Virus record (IMG/VR): IMGVR_UViG_3300029448_000273
Location: 1 to 29,604 of that record
Length of the DNA stretch: 29,604 bases
Strand: one strand, 5' to 3'
From: a virus
Position 1 is the stretch's first letter; the number at the start of each line of letters is the position of its first letter. The notes beneath the pieces were generated by a model. The model was not told the DNA's origin. It searched no databases and saw only the letters and a program-made list of their open reading frames with translations. Of the stretch, positions 1 through 8,663 are shown piece by piece. Both the position numbers and the translations under genes were made by a program.

Positions 1-387
1 ACCACCTGAAAAATATATTACTGGATTACTAGAATCAGCTTTATTAAAAGGGTCATTTAAGTAAGACGATATATCACCAATTTGAATAACTTTAACGTTT
101 ACTTTTGGACTATTTTTTACATAAACTGACAAAAGCCTTCCATAAGTATGAGATAAATTACCTACACTAAAAGGAGTCTCATCTGATATATCTTTTTCTT
201 CATATGTAACTATTTTTTCTAGCTTATCTCTACTGTCTTGAGTAGTTTCAAATGCCATATAATATTGCTGCAAAAACTCATCAGTAGCCATTTCCATAAA
301 CTCGTCTAACTCTGCATTACTAAAGTACGCAGTTGTTTCACTGTCTATAATGTTTCTAATTCTGTTTTGTGCGCCAGTAGCATCCAT
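1..387 (-). CDS. Phage head-completion / adaptor-like protein (3' end outside window)
   Basis: An open frame of 129 codons runs off the left edge without a stop. Its ATG at 387 overlaps the stop of the upstream gene in a TAATG junction, so the two are translationally coupled. The N-terminus (MDATGAQNRIRNIIDSETT) is helical, and a central acidic helix contains ELDEFMEMATDEF. I do not recognise a defined family. Its place two genes downstream of the major capsid protein in a late operon is where tailed phages usually encode head-tail adaptor or head-completion proteins. That functional suggestion is inference from synteny; the reading frame itself is clear. Confidence 0.6.
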   Translation of the reverse strand, partial: MDATGAQNRIRNIIDSETTAYFSNAELDEFMEMATDEFLQQYYMAFETTQDSRDKLEKIVTYEEKDISDETPFSVGNLSHTYGRLLSVYVKNSPKVNVKVIQIGDISSYLNDPFNKADSSNPVIYFSGG

Positions 388-1064
388 TAATCTTCTATTT
401 TAACTTTTTTAGTTTTGATTGGCGTTTTTTCTCCACGAATTTCATGCTTTAAGATAGCTAAAATATCTTTGTTATTTTTTAACCAAACCAACACTTGTTC
501 TTCGTTTGTACCAATTGCTTCTTTCCCGTAATAGAAAGTATCGTTCTCGTAATTAATCTTTCTTTCTCTAACAGCTTCTATAATAAACACGCGCAAATCT
601 TTTTCTGGGTCAAAATGAGTTTCCATGAAAACATCTGCATTTTCTTGTGCATCTTCAATAATTCTAGCTCTTAAAACATCTGTATCAGAATTTAAATTAA
701 ACCTTCTCATTGTTGAGTATTGTTTAACTTCTTTATCAGTCATTTTAGCAGCTTCTATTATAGCTCTTGCTGAATCTAGAGTTGCTTTTGTTTTTTCTTG
801 TTCTTGCTTTCCTATATCTGTTCTTTTCCATTGACCAGCTCTAACAGCGGGGTAATTTTTTAAAAAATTATCTATCAATACATGACCTTCATTATCCATG
901 TCTAATAGAACAGTAGGGCTAGTAAATCTTAATGGTTGAACATCACCATTAATATCTTTATATTCTACTCTTTTTCCATCTAAACCTTTGTACGCATTAA
1001 ATTCAAAAAACATAAAGTTTTTAATTTTAAAAAAATCGTACTGTACAAAATTTCTTGCTTTCAT
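387..1064 (-). CDS. Hypothetical late protein downstream of the capsid gene
   Basis: A 225-aa protein starting MKARNFVQYDFF. The frame stays open 11 codons further upstream, but that extension runs through the capsid terminator hairpin region, so the internal ATG at 1064, preceded by an A-rich tract, is preferred. The middle is charged and helical (EQEKTKATLDSARAIIEAAK) and the C-terminus is lysine-rich (KTPIKTKKVKIED). No enzymatic motif or membrane segment is visible. It lies just after the capsid terminator and is coupled by TAATG to the next gene. A structural or assembly role is plausible from position only. Confidence 0.65.
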   Translation of the reverse strand: MKARNFVQYDFFKIKNFMFFEFNAYKGLDGKRVEYKDINGDVQPLRFTSPTVLLDMDNEGHVLIDNFLKNYPAVRAGQWKRTDIGKQEQEKTKATLDSARAIIEAAKMTDKEVKQYSTMRRFNLNSDTDVLRARIIEDAQENADVFMETHFDPEKDLRVFIIEAVRERKINYENDTFYYGKEAIGTNEEQVLVWLKNNKDILAILKHEIRGEKTPIKTKKVKIED

Positions 1065-1081
1065 TTTTTGCTTTTTTTTTG

Positions 1082-1114
1082 TTAAAAATAAGCACACCCC
1101 CGAAGAGGTGTGCT
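1082..1114 (-). terminator. Intrinsic terminator after the major capsid gene
   Basis: A perfect 8-bp stem (1091-1098 with 1107-1114) closes an 8-nt loop. On the minus strand the stem is followed by TATTTTTAAC (1090 down to 1081). It lies 14 nt beyond the capsid stop codon, as expected for a partial terminator that keeps capsid mRNA abundant relative to downstream genes. Confidence 0.8.
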
Positions 1115-1128
1115 CTATTAATTATATA

Positions 1129-2613
1129 CTATAGTACTACATCTACAGGATGTAAGATACCACAAGAAAGTGGATTACGAACTATAATACCTGATTGAGT
1201 TAACCAGTGACATTCAAATTTATCATCACCATTAGCTGCAAGCATTGATTTTGAATCATAAGGATTAATCATACCAGGAACGTATTTCTTAACCCAGTTA
1301 CGATTAGTACCTTCAGCGCCTTTAGCAATCAATTCAATGTTAGGTACACCTTGTGTACTTCCCATATCTAAGAATACCATAACACCTGATAATTTTTGAC
1401 CTGCAAATGCATTACCTAAAGCAGCGTCATTAGCATAACCTGGAGCAGGAGCAATATTAGGGTCATCAAATACTGGACAGTGAGCTAAAGTAATTTTATT
1501 ACCTAAAGCGTAAAAAGTAGAGAAGTTAGCACCTAATGCAACATCTTGACCAGCTTTGTCAATAAATACAGAACCTGCACTTCCACCGCCTGAACCATTA
1601 GTAATTAAATCCTTCATTGCTTTGTGGAATTGGATTTTACCTTGTGTACCAGTAAATACAACCCACTCATTACCTGTTGCGTTTTCAGCATTAAGAGATA
1701 AGTTTCCAATAAACTCTAAAATCTTGTCTTCAGTTAATGTTGCAGAAGTTGCAGAACTAGAACCAGAAGCTTCATAAGTTAATGTGTTAGCACCTTTAAT
1801 TTGTTCTAAGATACCATCTCCCATAACAGGAACGCCAGTTTGTTGTGATTGAGCACCACCTGGAGTTGTAATGTTTCCAGACATAGATGACTTACCAAAC
1901 CAACGCATAACCTCTAGGTCATACATAAATTGAGCTTCTGTTTGCTGCTCTTTAGTAAAGAACCATAAACGGTGTCCATTGTGCTCAACCCATGTAACAT
2001 CTGTTAAGTCACGAGCATCAATAACTAATTTCTTACGAGAAATAGTCACGTAGTTTTTACGAGTTTCAGGGTAAGAATAACCTTGACCTACGTCATCACC
2101 CGAAGAACCTTCTCCAAAAGCGTTACCAATAACAGCAACAACAGAATCAGCTGCTAATACTGTAGCAGCTGCAGAAGAAGCTGTTAATGCTTCTGTAGTA
2201 AGAGCTCTAGAACCACTTGAAACAGCAGCAACACCAGTTACATAATATTTAGAACCATCAGCAAGACGAATAATATCGTACTTGTTAACCATACAAACAT
2301 CATCACCAGCTTCAACAATTTTAATATTAGTGTCTGTATCACCAACTGCTACATTAGTACTTGAGTTGTTAATTGCTGTTTTTAATTTTTGCAATTGTCT
2401 GTATCGGCCCATAGACTTCCATTCGAAAGAATTGTCTCCTAATACTTTTTCACTAGCACCAAAACCTAATTTTTCAAGAAGGTAAGTTGTAGTGTATCGA
2501 GGATAAAGCTCGATTACTTTTTTTGCAATTTCTGGGTACTTTAATAAGTTTGCCACCAGAGAATTGCTTTCGTCATTATACGCGGCATCGTATTTAGCGG
2601 TATATACTCTCAT
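1129..2613 (-). CDS. Major capsid protein (HK97-fold candidate)
   Basis: A 494-aa protein beginning MRVYTAKYDAAYNDESNSL. It has a helical N-terminal part ending in YLLEKLGFGASE. An insertion rich in Ala, Ser and Thr at about residues 125-165 looks like a surface or domain-insertion loop. A conserved-looking core follows (RDLTDVTWVEHNGHRLWFF, then EAQFMYDLEVMRWFGKSSM), and the C-terminal part is rich in beta-strand and glycine. Length, position right after the scaffold-like gene, its own terminator, and its place after terminase and portal all fit the capsid gene. No protease or other catalytic motif is evident. The HK97 fold is inferred, since capsid sequences diverge strongly; a different abundant virion protein cannot be fully excluded. 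Confidence 0.8.
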   Translation of the reverse strand: MRVYTAKYDAAYNDESNSLVANLLKYPEIAKKVIELYPRYTTTYLLEKLGFGASEKVLGDNSFEWKSMGRYRQLQKLKTAINNSSTNVAVGDTDTNIKIVEAGDDVCMVNKYDIIRLADGSKYYVTGVAAVSSGSRALTTEALTASSAAATVLAADSVVAVIGNAFGEGSSGDDVGQGYSYPETRKNYVTISRKKLVIDARDLTDVTWVEHNGHRLWFFTKEQQTEAQFMYDLEVMRWFGKSSMSGNITTPGGAQSQQTGVPVMGDGILEQIKGANTLTYEASGSSSATSATLTEDKILEFIGNLSLNAENATGNEWVVFTGTQGKIQFHKAMKDLITNGSGGGSAGSVFIDKAGQDVALGANFSTFYALGNKITLAHCPVFDDPNIAPAPGYANDAALGNAFAGQKLSGVMVFLDMGSTQGVPNIELIAKGAEGTNRNWVKKYVPGMINPYDSKSMLAANGDDKFECHWLTQSGIIVRNPLSCGILHPVDVVL

Positions 2614-2635
2614 TTTTTCTGAGTGTTTTTAAATT

Positions 2636-2658
2636 AAAAATTGTTTTATATTAACAAT
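2636..2658 (-). terminator. Weak AT-rich hairpin between scaffold and capsid genes
   Basis: On the minus strand a 6-bp stem (2653-2658 with 2640-2645, 7-nt loop) is followed by five T residues (2640-2636). It lies just after the scaffold stop and before the capsid start. The stem is almost all A-T, so it may only attenuate or define an mRNA end. Confidence 0.3.
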
Positions 2659-2667
2659 GTATAATTA

Positions 2668-3693
2668 TCAAGCCATAAACTTATTCGGGTCAAAGCCTTT
2701 GCTTGGAGCCTCAAAACTATTTGCGGAGCGATTACCTCTATTTGGAGAAGTAATACCATCCAGAACCTTCGACTTTCCTTGTTCAACGCCTTGCGTTTTA
2801 ATCATCTTGAAAATCTTTTCCTTGTTTCGCCATAAGAAAGCGGCCTCCGCAACATTGGCATGAGACTCGAAGATGTCTTGGGCAAAATCTCCTTTGGTTA
2901 TATAATTATACAGTTGTTTCTTGTCTTTCTGAGAAACTTTACCTCCAAAGAACTCTTCTTTACCTTTAATAAAGCTTTGTAGTTCTTTGCGAGATTTATT
3001 AGCATTCTCAGTTTTGCTTTGCTCTGCTTGAGCTTTTTCTTCTCTTATTCTGTCTTTTTCAGAGTGTATGTGCTTGTTTAGTTGTTGTCTAACTAAAGTT
3101 GCTTCTCTTTTTAAAAGACCTGCTGTTTCTAATCTTTCAATAGTATCTTCAATGTCTGCATCATCATATTTTGCTGCACGCATATCAGCTATTACTAAAT
3201 CTTTATCAGACAACTCTAAGTAAGTGCCTAATGTTTTAATTGTATCATTAGGCTCTACATCTGGCTTCATAGCATCTTTAACTTGAGCTATAAACTCTTC
3301 TTTACTTGAAGCCTCGATTCCTGCTTCTTTACTTAAACCTTCCCAGTCAAATTCTGCCGTTACAGGTTCTTCTTTGTTTTCTACTACCGTGTCTTCATTA
3401 TCCCAATCATTGTCTTCTTCAGTCTTCTCTTCTGCTTTGGGGTCATTAGTTTCTTCGCCCACTTCGGAATCAACTTCGACTGAATCCCACGAAAAGTCGC
3501 CTTCGCTCTCTGTTTCGCTTTCTGATTCGGTATTATCTTCTGATTTAACCTCTTCAGGCTGTTCTTCATTCGTTAAAGATTCTACTTTTTCAGCAGCTTC
3601 TCCATCGAGAAATGCTGTTGGGTCAAAGCCCTGTTCTTTTGTTTCTTCAGTAGATTCAACTACATCTTCAATAATTTTGCTTTCTTCTGCCAT
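2668..3693 (-). CDS. Scaffold-like capsid assembly protein, acidic
   Basis: A 341-aa protein with no globular-domain signature. Residues 1 to about 115 are extremely acidic and low-complexity (runs of Glu, Asp and Ser). About 150-290 is charged and helical, with coiled-coil potential (HIHSEKDRIREEKAQAEQ). The C-terminus is basic and short. This composition and the position between portal and major capsid protein are typical of phage scaffolding proteins. An odd feature is a GFDPxxF motif near both ends: GFDPTAF at residues 22-28 and GFDPNKF at 333-339, one residue short of the penultimate position. A promoter-like TATATTTG lies 22 nt upstream of the ATG, so it probably begins its own transcript with the capsid gene. 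A fused prohead protease is unlikely because no catalytic triad is visible. Confidence 0.7.
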   Translation of the reverse strand: MAEESKIIEDVVESTEETKEQGFDPTAFLDGEAAEKVESLTNEEQPEEVKSEDNTESESETESEGDFSWDSVEVDSEVGEETNDPKAEEKTEEDNDWDNEDTVVENKEEPVTAEFDWEGLSKEAGIEASSKEEFIAQVKDAMKPDVEPNDTIKTLGTYLELSDKDLVIADMRAAKYDDADIEDTIERLETAGLLKREATLVRQQLNKHIHSEKDRIREEKAQAEQSKTENANKSRKELQSFIKGKEEFFGGKVSQKDKKQLYNYITKGDFAQDIFESHANVAEAAFLWRNKEKIFKMIKTQGVEQGKSKVLDGITSPNRGNRSANSFEAPSKGFDPNKFMA

Positions 3694-3714
3694 TTTATTT
3701 TGCTTTTATGTTTA

Positions 3715-3722
3715 CAAATATA
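3715..3722 (-). promoter_or_regulatory. Bacteroidota -7 box for the scaffold-capsid transcript
   Basis: The minus strand reads TATATTTG, an exact match to the Bacteroidota TAnnTTTG -7 element, in the 29-nt gap after the portal stop and 22 nt before the scaffold ATG. No clear upstream TTTG box lies at the usual distance, so it may be weak or need an activator. Confidence 0.5.
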
Positions 3723-5972
3723 TTACTTTTTTATCTTATTTTTTTTCGCTTCTATTTCTTTACTGTGCTCCATTTCTTTTTCTTTTTGCTGAGCACCCAT
3801 ATCAGCCTTAACTTTTTCTAGAACAATTTTATTCTTTTCACGAACATCATCCATATCTCTATTAGCATCTGATGCAACTTCCTGCGCTACTATTCTAGCT
3901 TCAGCATTTATTTCAGCAACTTTAATACGACCATCAATTTCCATTTGCTTAAGCTTCATTTCAGATTGCATTTTAGCATCATCTGCTTGTGCTTGAGCTT
4001 GTTGCATTTGTTGTTGCTGAGCCTGTAGTTGTTCTTGTTGACCTTTCATAGCCTCAATACCCTGTTCTAATACAGCTTGTGCTTCAGTCATAGTATCTGC
4101 TTTTAATACTTTGAGAGCATCTAACAATGTAATAGTTCCTGACTGTAATGCAGCTTGTGACATTTGCTGTACTTGTTGTTTTAAAGCGTCGTCTTTACCA
4201 GAGTCGCCCATAAAAATACCATAGTCATTTAATGCTACATCAGGTAATATATTGAGCATTTTATATCCAGCATCACCAAATATAAATGCAGCTTTTTTAC
4301 CTCCAGCCCAAGCTATTTTCATTAGATTAGCCATTTTCTCCATAACTTTTTTCTTCATTATGTTATGAGAATAGAACCAACCTCCTGTTGATATAGATGA
4401 CTGCACAACGCTACGTTGTACATTACCTACGTATTCATATTGTGCAACGGAACCTTCTCTTTGCGGTGACACGCCAGATATTTGGCCTGCCGTCTGCTCT
4501 AACATCATTTTAAGGTTTATAAGCTGTTGTACAGAATTAGATAAAGTAAAGTCTACTTGTTGGAATTGATTAAACGCTGCAGTATCCCCACCCTCATCTC
4601 TTGTATTAATTGGTATAATACCATCATTCTTTAAATGGTACATAACCTCTTGCATGTCCATACCAACATTACTTGGCATTTGTGATACATCATATACAAC
4701 TGCTTTACCACCTGCTCTTGCAAGTGTAAGCTCTATATGATACATAACAATATTGTAAAGCATTTGAATATGACTTAACACATCCATTAAACTTGTAGAG
4801 CGTCCTGTTGTGTGGTTATATACGCAACCTACATAAGAAAGTGATGCACTACCAGCGTCGTCTACAGACCTAACCTGATTCGGGCGTCTTCGACAATTAA
4901 CCAATATTTTACCACCAATCTTTGTGCCTTCCCATATATCATCAACATGCTTGTATTCAATATTATCTCCTTTACGAACTTTATAATTTTCACTAATTAC
5001 TTTTTGAAATGGTTTTTCTGGATTGTATTTGTTTTCTGATACTTTAACTCTAATAGTTTTAATAGATTTCCATTCAGCACAAATAACTCTTACTTTAGTT
5101 GTTTTGAATCTATCTATTTCTACCCAATTAAAATCGCTATTAAATCTATCTATAGTGTCGTTAGTTACTTGACGCATTTCTTCAAGTTCACGAACATCGT
5201 CATCATCTAATTGGTCTCGGTACTCATCAATAATTTCATTTACTGTTAACCATCTTTCTTCTCCAGCCCATTGCGCATCATCTAAGAAATCAGAATCTAT
5301 AGACTTATCAAAAACAAATGTTCTTGGGTCTACTCTTCTAAAGTAAGGGTCTCCATTTTTAACGTATATTTTATAGAATTCTTTACCAGTAACAAGTAAG
5401 TCTCGCATTCCTTCATGGAATACTTTTTTCATTTGGTATTTTTCAGCTAAATAATCAATACCATCTCTTATAGATTCTTCTATAACTTCTTTATACTCGA
5501 AACGCATAAAGTGGTCTATATCATCTGGAATAGGAAAGTCCTTGTTATCCATATCCAATTCCATACCATAAGTTTGTTCTAGCTTATCATTTATATCTTT
5601 TAACAAATCATTTGCAATTAAAGACACTTTAAATTGTTCTTTTCTTAAAGCCGCATCCATGTTAACTGCAAAAACAGACTTATCTATTGGTCTGTTTAAA
5701 TCTTCGTTACATAATAAATCAATTTTATTTTTAGATAAAGGAAAATTAGACAAGGTGGCAGGAGAAGGCATATTGTATTGCTCAGTTACATAACTGTAGT
5801 CTTCATGCTCTACATCACCGTTATATAAACGATAGTTTTTTATATCCTTATCGTAATCGCTTATATAACCTTCTTGGTTATTATAATCTAATGCTTTTAC
5901 TATAGAATCTAAATTCTGTTCGCACCACTCTTGTGTTTTTTCACTCTCTGGTAAAAATTGTTTAGGAAACAT
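3723..5972 (-). CDS. Portal protein
   Basis: A 749-aa protein immediately downstream of TerL with a 4-nt gap. The body has features usual in large portal proteins: an acidic N-terminal helical region, a wing-like segment (GKEFYKIYVKNGDPYFRRVDP), a long central helix region (LSHIQMLYNIVMYHIELTLARAGG) and the segment SGVSPQREGSVAQYEYVGNV, typical of podovirus-type portals. The last about 105 residues (645-749) are a Gln-, Lys- and Glu-rich coiled coil, which could form a barrel extending into the capsid as in P22-like portals. It would form the dodecameric DNA channel and packaging-motor dock at one capsid vertex. Function is well supported by order and length; the barrel reading is inference. 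Confidence 0.88.
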   Translation of the reverse strand: MFPKQFLPESEKTQEWCEQNLDSIVKALDYNNQEGYISDYDKDIKNYRLYNGDVEHEDYSYVTEQYNMPSPATLSNFPLSKNKIDLLCNEDLNRPIDKSVFAVNMDAALRKEQFKVSLIANDLLKDINDKLEQTYGMELDMDNKDFPIPDDIDHFMRFEYKEVIEESIRDGIDYLAEKYQMKKVFHEGMRDLLVTGKEFYKIYVKNGDPYFRRVDPRTFVFDKSIDSDFLDDAQWAGEERWLTVNEIIDEYRDQLDDDDVRELEEMRQVTNDTIDRFNSDFNWVEIDRFKTTKVRVICAEWKSIKTIRVKVSENKYNPEKPFQKVISENYKVRKGDNIEYKHVDDIWEGTKIGGKILVNCRRRPNQVRSVDDAGSASLSYVGCVYNHTTGRSTSLMDVLSHIQMLYNIVMYHIELTLARAGGKAVVYDVSQMPSNVGMDMQEVMYHLKNDGIIPINTRDEGGDTAAFNQFQQVDFTLSNSVQQLINLKMMLEQTAGQISGVSPQREGSVAQYEYVGNVQRSVVQSSISTGGWFYSHNIMKKKVMEKMANLMKIAWAGGKKAAFIFGDAGYKMLNILPDVALNDYGIFMGDSGKDDALKQQVQQMSQAALQSGTITLLDALKVLKADTMTEAQAVLEQGIEAMKGQQEQLQAQQQQMQQAQAQADDAKMQSEMKLKQMEIDGRIKVAEINAEARIVAQEVASDANRDMDDVREKNKIVLEKVKADMGAQQKEKEMEHSKEIEAKKNKIKK

Positions 5973-5976
5973 ATAT

Positions 5977-7776
5977 TTAATCTTTGTAAGGAATTAATCT
6001 ACCGTTTTCTCTCCTGTAGTAAACGAATCCTATTCCTTGTTTTTGTATTTTATCTTGTCTTACTTGTTTGTCGTATAAGTCTATATCGTGTATTAAACAT
6101 AATCCAAACGCTATAACCCTATCCGTATTTCTTAAACCATAACTACCTAGCTCATCAAGTAGGTCTACAAACCATATGTCTTGACAGTTTTCTTCTATGT
6201 AGTTTTCTAAAAACTGTTCCATTACAGCTTTAGTGTGCTTATTCATTTGTAAACCATATCTATTTCTATTTACGGTTTTAGGTGAATGAGCTGTTGACGG
6301 CCTTTCTTTTAAAAATTTTTTTCCACCAGCCCTTTGAAAATAACCTATAATACCTATTCGAGTAAACTCTATTAACATCTTAGCATTATAGTATACTGCT
6401 AACTTTAAACAACCATCCCAAAACTCTTCTGCTGTATCAGGTCTTTCTGTGTATTCTGCTATAGGATAGTTACCTGCTATATCTGTGTTAAAGAACCTTC
6501 TAAATATAATAGCTGAACCTAAAGATGATGTAGATGCTTCGTCTTGGTCATATGAATCAATACCTCCTATGTCTAAACCTATAAGTTCTGGTTTTGGGTG
6601 AGCAAGTATTCTATAAGGACCACCTTTATCTAAAACAAATCTTACATCCATTCCTTCTCCGTCCCATTCTAAGCGACCATGTTGTATCTGCCCTTGTAAA
6701 GACTCATTACTTAATATTTCGCTTCTCTGCGCGTTTATTTTAGCTATATTAAATCTTGAGTTTTTAGTTTGTAAGAATGCTTCTTCTACAGACAAAGGGT
6801 AATTCTGTAATTCTAAGTTATAACCTTTTTGGTTTCCAGACTTATGTAGTTTTTCTCTGCGTTCTTTAAGAGCCTTTGTAGCTCCATCGTTATCTGATAC
6901 ACCTGTCTTTAAATCAAAAAACCCATGATAACACATAGATGCAGGAATAAACATAGGAATTAAATTAAACGCATCTGAATTATAATACATCTCCATAAAA
7001 TCTTTAGACGCTGCTTCAATGTCACCACCCGTACCACCAATAATAGGTACGCCATACTGAACATCACCATCCATAAAACAAGCTTTAGATGACATATAAG
7101 CATTTAAGAGTTCTTTGAACTCCCCTGCTTCTTCAAATACCATAACAGATAAACGCTCACCTTTATATACTTCAGGGTTACTCATAGTACGGCAATGTAT
7201 AACTGACTGAAAACCAGCCACTCCCCATTTACCATCTTGGCCTTTTATCTTATAGCCTGACTTCATGACCTCTTCACCTTCTTTAAAAGTGGAATGTCTA
7301 AAATTTGTATGCTGATTATTTAAACCAGCTTTCACTTTGTCAAAGAACGATGTTGCTGTAACTTGTAAACCAGCGGCTACACCAACGTGGTTGTAAGGAT
7401 AGAATGTGTATTCATGTGCAAGGATACCTGAGTTCATATAAGAGAACCCTTTATCCCTTGCTTTAATAACAATCATTCCTTTCTCTTCGGTCTTGCAGGT
7501 ATCGAATAAATCAAAATATGCTTTATCCATATCCCTATACCAAGGCGCTATAAGAGTTTTTCTGCTATTTCCCTTAACACCATCACTACCTAAAATTTTA
7601 TAGAAATTTAAGTAATAATAATGTTTACCTGTAATCATGTCCATACCCTTAGGTTTGAACCCTTCCTTACATCTTCTTATTTGCTCATCCCAATACTCCC
7701 TGTATGCTACGCTTTCCGTATTTAAAGCTGGGACACCTTCGTACACTAAAGGTTGATATTTTTTTATATCACCCAT
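5977..7776 (-). CDS. terL: Terminase large subunit (packaging ATPase and nuclease)
   Basis: A 599-aa DNA-packaging motor. The N-terminal ATPase shows a divergent Walker A (KARDKGFS, 105-112) and a Walker B with catalytic carboxylates (VMVFEEAG, 211-218). A GGTGGD segment at about 247-252 fits motif III or C. The C-terminal RNase H-like nuclease shows an acidic residue in GLDIGG (Asp402), a second in MLIEFTRIG (Glu470) and a third near FGLCLIHDID (around Asp564). It would cut the concatemer and pump DNA through the portal encoded just downstream. It overlaps the upstream gene by 8 nt, indicating translational coupling. Confidence 0.95.
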   Translation of the reverse strand: MGDIKKYQPLVYEGVPALNTESVAYREYWDEQIRRCKEGFKPKGMDMITGKHYYYLNFYKILGSDGVKGNSRKTLIAPWYRDMDKAYFDLFDTCKTEEKGMIVIKARDKGFSYMNSGILAHEYTFYPYNHVGVAAGLQVTATSFFDKVKAGLNNQHTNFRHSTFKEGEEVMKSGYKIKGQDGKWGVAGFQSVIHCRTMSNPEVYKGERLSVMVFEEAGEFKELLNAYMSSKACFMDGDVQYGVPIIGGTGGDIEAASKDFMEMYYNSDAFNLIPMFIPASMCYHGFFDLKTGVSDNDGATKALKERREKLHKSGNQKGYNLELQNYPLSVEEAFLQTKNSRFNIAKINAQRSEILSNESLQGQIQHGRLEWDGEGMDVRFVLDKGGPYRILAHPKPELIGLDIGGIDSYDQDEASTSSLGSAIIFRRFFNTDIAGNYPIAEYTERPDTAEEFWDGCLKLAVYYNAKMLIEFTRIGIIGYFQRAGGKKFLKERPSTAHSPKTVNRNRYGLQMNKHTKAVMEQFLENYIEENCQDIWFVDLLDELGSYGLRNTDRVIAFGLCLIHDIDLYDKQVRQDKIQKQGIGFVYYRRENGRLIPYKD

Positions 7777-8293
7777 TCTTTTGAGCTTGTAGAGTTTCTA
7801 AATAACTCAGCTCTCTATTACCAGCAATTTTAGACCTCTCACCTCTTCTTTCAATAGACTCTAAGAGTGTCTGTCTTGTAGCTAATATCTTATCAACTCC
7901 AATCATTACTTTTTGTATATCCGCTGCGTTATCTATATTAATCTTTGTCTTGTCTAATAATGTAGTATATTCATCTATCTTCTCATTAAAAGCAGACAAC
8001 TGAGCATCTAGGGGGTCATATTGAAGCTCATTGTATTTCTTAATCGCGTGAGCGATTTTTTTATTTTTCTGACCCTTCCACTCATAGTTTCCGAATAAGT
8101 CTTTAGAAACTACCCTCATTCTTTCATCTTCAGTAAAATGTCTGTACGGAGAATCGTAGTCTGCTATGTAAGCTACAAACATTAGCCCTTTTGCTGCAAG
8201 ACCACTAGTCTTAATTACCTCTACAAACTCAGGTATACCATAAACGCCATCGTCTGTTATCTCTCCATTTTTACTAATCTTCAGTAGGTACAT
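7769..8293 (-). CDS. Hypothetical protein upstream of TerL (possible small terminase analogue)
   Basis: A 174-aa protein, mainly alpha-helical, with a charged C-terminal half of coiled-coil character (FNEKIDEYTTLLDKTKINID, later TRQTLLESIERRGERSK). It overlaps both neighbours (20 nt upstream, 8 nt into TerL), so it is part of the packaging operon. A small terminase subunit is usually found here, and the size fits, but I see no convincing helix-turn-helix. The N-terminal motif YIADYDSPYRHFTEDERMR is distinctive but unassigned to me. Treat the small-terminase idea as a positional guess. Confidence 0.6.
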   Translation of the reverse strand: MYLLKISKNGEITDDGVYGIPEFVEVIKTSGLAAKGLMFVAYIADYDSPYRHFTEDERMRVVSKDLFGNYEWKGQKNKKIAHAIKKYNELQYDPLDAQLSAFNEKIDEYTTLLDKTKINIDNAADIQKVMIGVDKILATRQTLLESIERRGERSKIAGNRELSYLETLQAQKNG

Positions 8294-8585
8294 ACTTTTC
8301 TAATCTAGTTTTCATTATAATGTAACCATGGTTTACTATAGGGGCACTACCCTCTATAACTTCTCCGTCTTCGTCTAGATATTTAAAGTCTATACTTGAC
8401 ACATTACCACCCATTACCTTATACTCATTACTCCTGATAGAATACCCTAGATTAAGATACTCTGTCATTATCAATACTTCCCTTTCTGAAGTCATACGAG
8501 TGACGTTAACGTACCCATATATCTTACCATTAGGCATTATCTCAATAATACCATACTTTGTTTTTTGCTTGTCCATTGTTTTCAT
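8274..8585 (-). CDS. Small hypothetical protein, first gene of the packaging operon
   Basis: A 103-aa protein starting MKTMDKQKTKYGIIEIMPNG; an in-frame ATG three codons later (8576) is an alternative start. A frame open further upstream would be translated through the terminator hairpin at 8600-8627, so it is rejected. The predicted structure is beta-rich (KYGIIEIMPNGKIYGYVNV). The C-terminus overlaps the next gene by 20 nt. It is the first ORF after the promoter and attenuator-like leader. No recognised family. Confidence 0.6.
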   Translation of the reverse strand: MKTMDKQKTKYGIIEIMPNGKIYGYVNVTRMTSEREVLIMTEYLNLGYSIRSNEYKVMGGNVSSIDFKYLDEDGEVIEGSAPIVNHGYIIMKTRLEKYVPTED

Positions 8586-8599
8586 GATGTAAAGATAAT

Positions 8600-8627
8600 A
8601 AAAAAAAGGGCTCATTTTACTGAACCC
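8600..8627 (-). terminator. Intrinsic terminator / candidate attenuator in the packaging leader
   Basis: On the minus strand a 7-bp GC-containing stem with one G-T pair (8627-8621 with 8614-8608) and a 6-nt loop is followed by eight T residues (8607-8600). It lies between a -7 box at 8646-8653 and the ATG at 8585. It can therefore stop both read-through from the upstream basic-protein genes and initiation from the proximal promoter. Confidence 0.8.
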
Positions 8628-8645
8628 CTCTTTAACCAAACAAAC

Positions 8646-8653
8646 CAAATATA
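8646..8653 (-). promoter_or_regulatory. Bacteroidota -7 box upstream of the packaging operon
   Basis: The minus strand reads TATATTTG, matching TAnnTTTG, in an AT-rich gap after the stop at 8664. The predicted start is near 8640, so the transcript would run into the hairpin terminator about 13 nt later. No clear TTTG box is visible upstream. Confidence 0.5.
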
Positions 8654-8663
8654 TTATATTATT

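Noticed and set aside
3374-3811. Serine-rich plus-strand ORF opposite the scaffold-like gene
   Set aside because: It is the complement of the acidic low-complexity stretch, with no start context and no continuation of gene order.
8274-8648. Longer start for the small late protein with an N-terminal hydrophobic stretch
   Set aside because: It starts from TTG in the -7 box and would be translated through the terminator hairpin; ATG 8585 is simpler.
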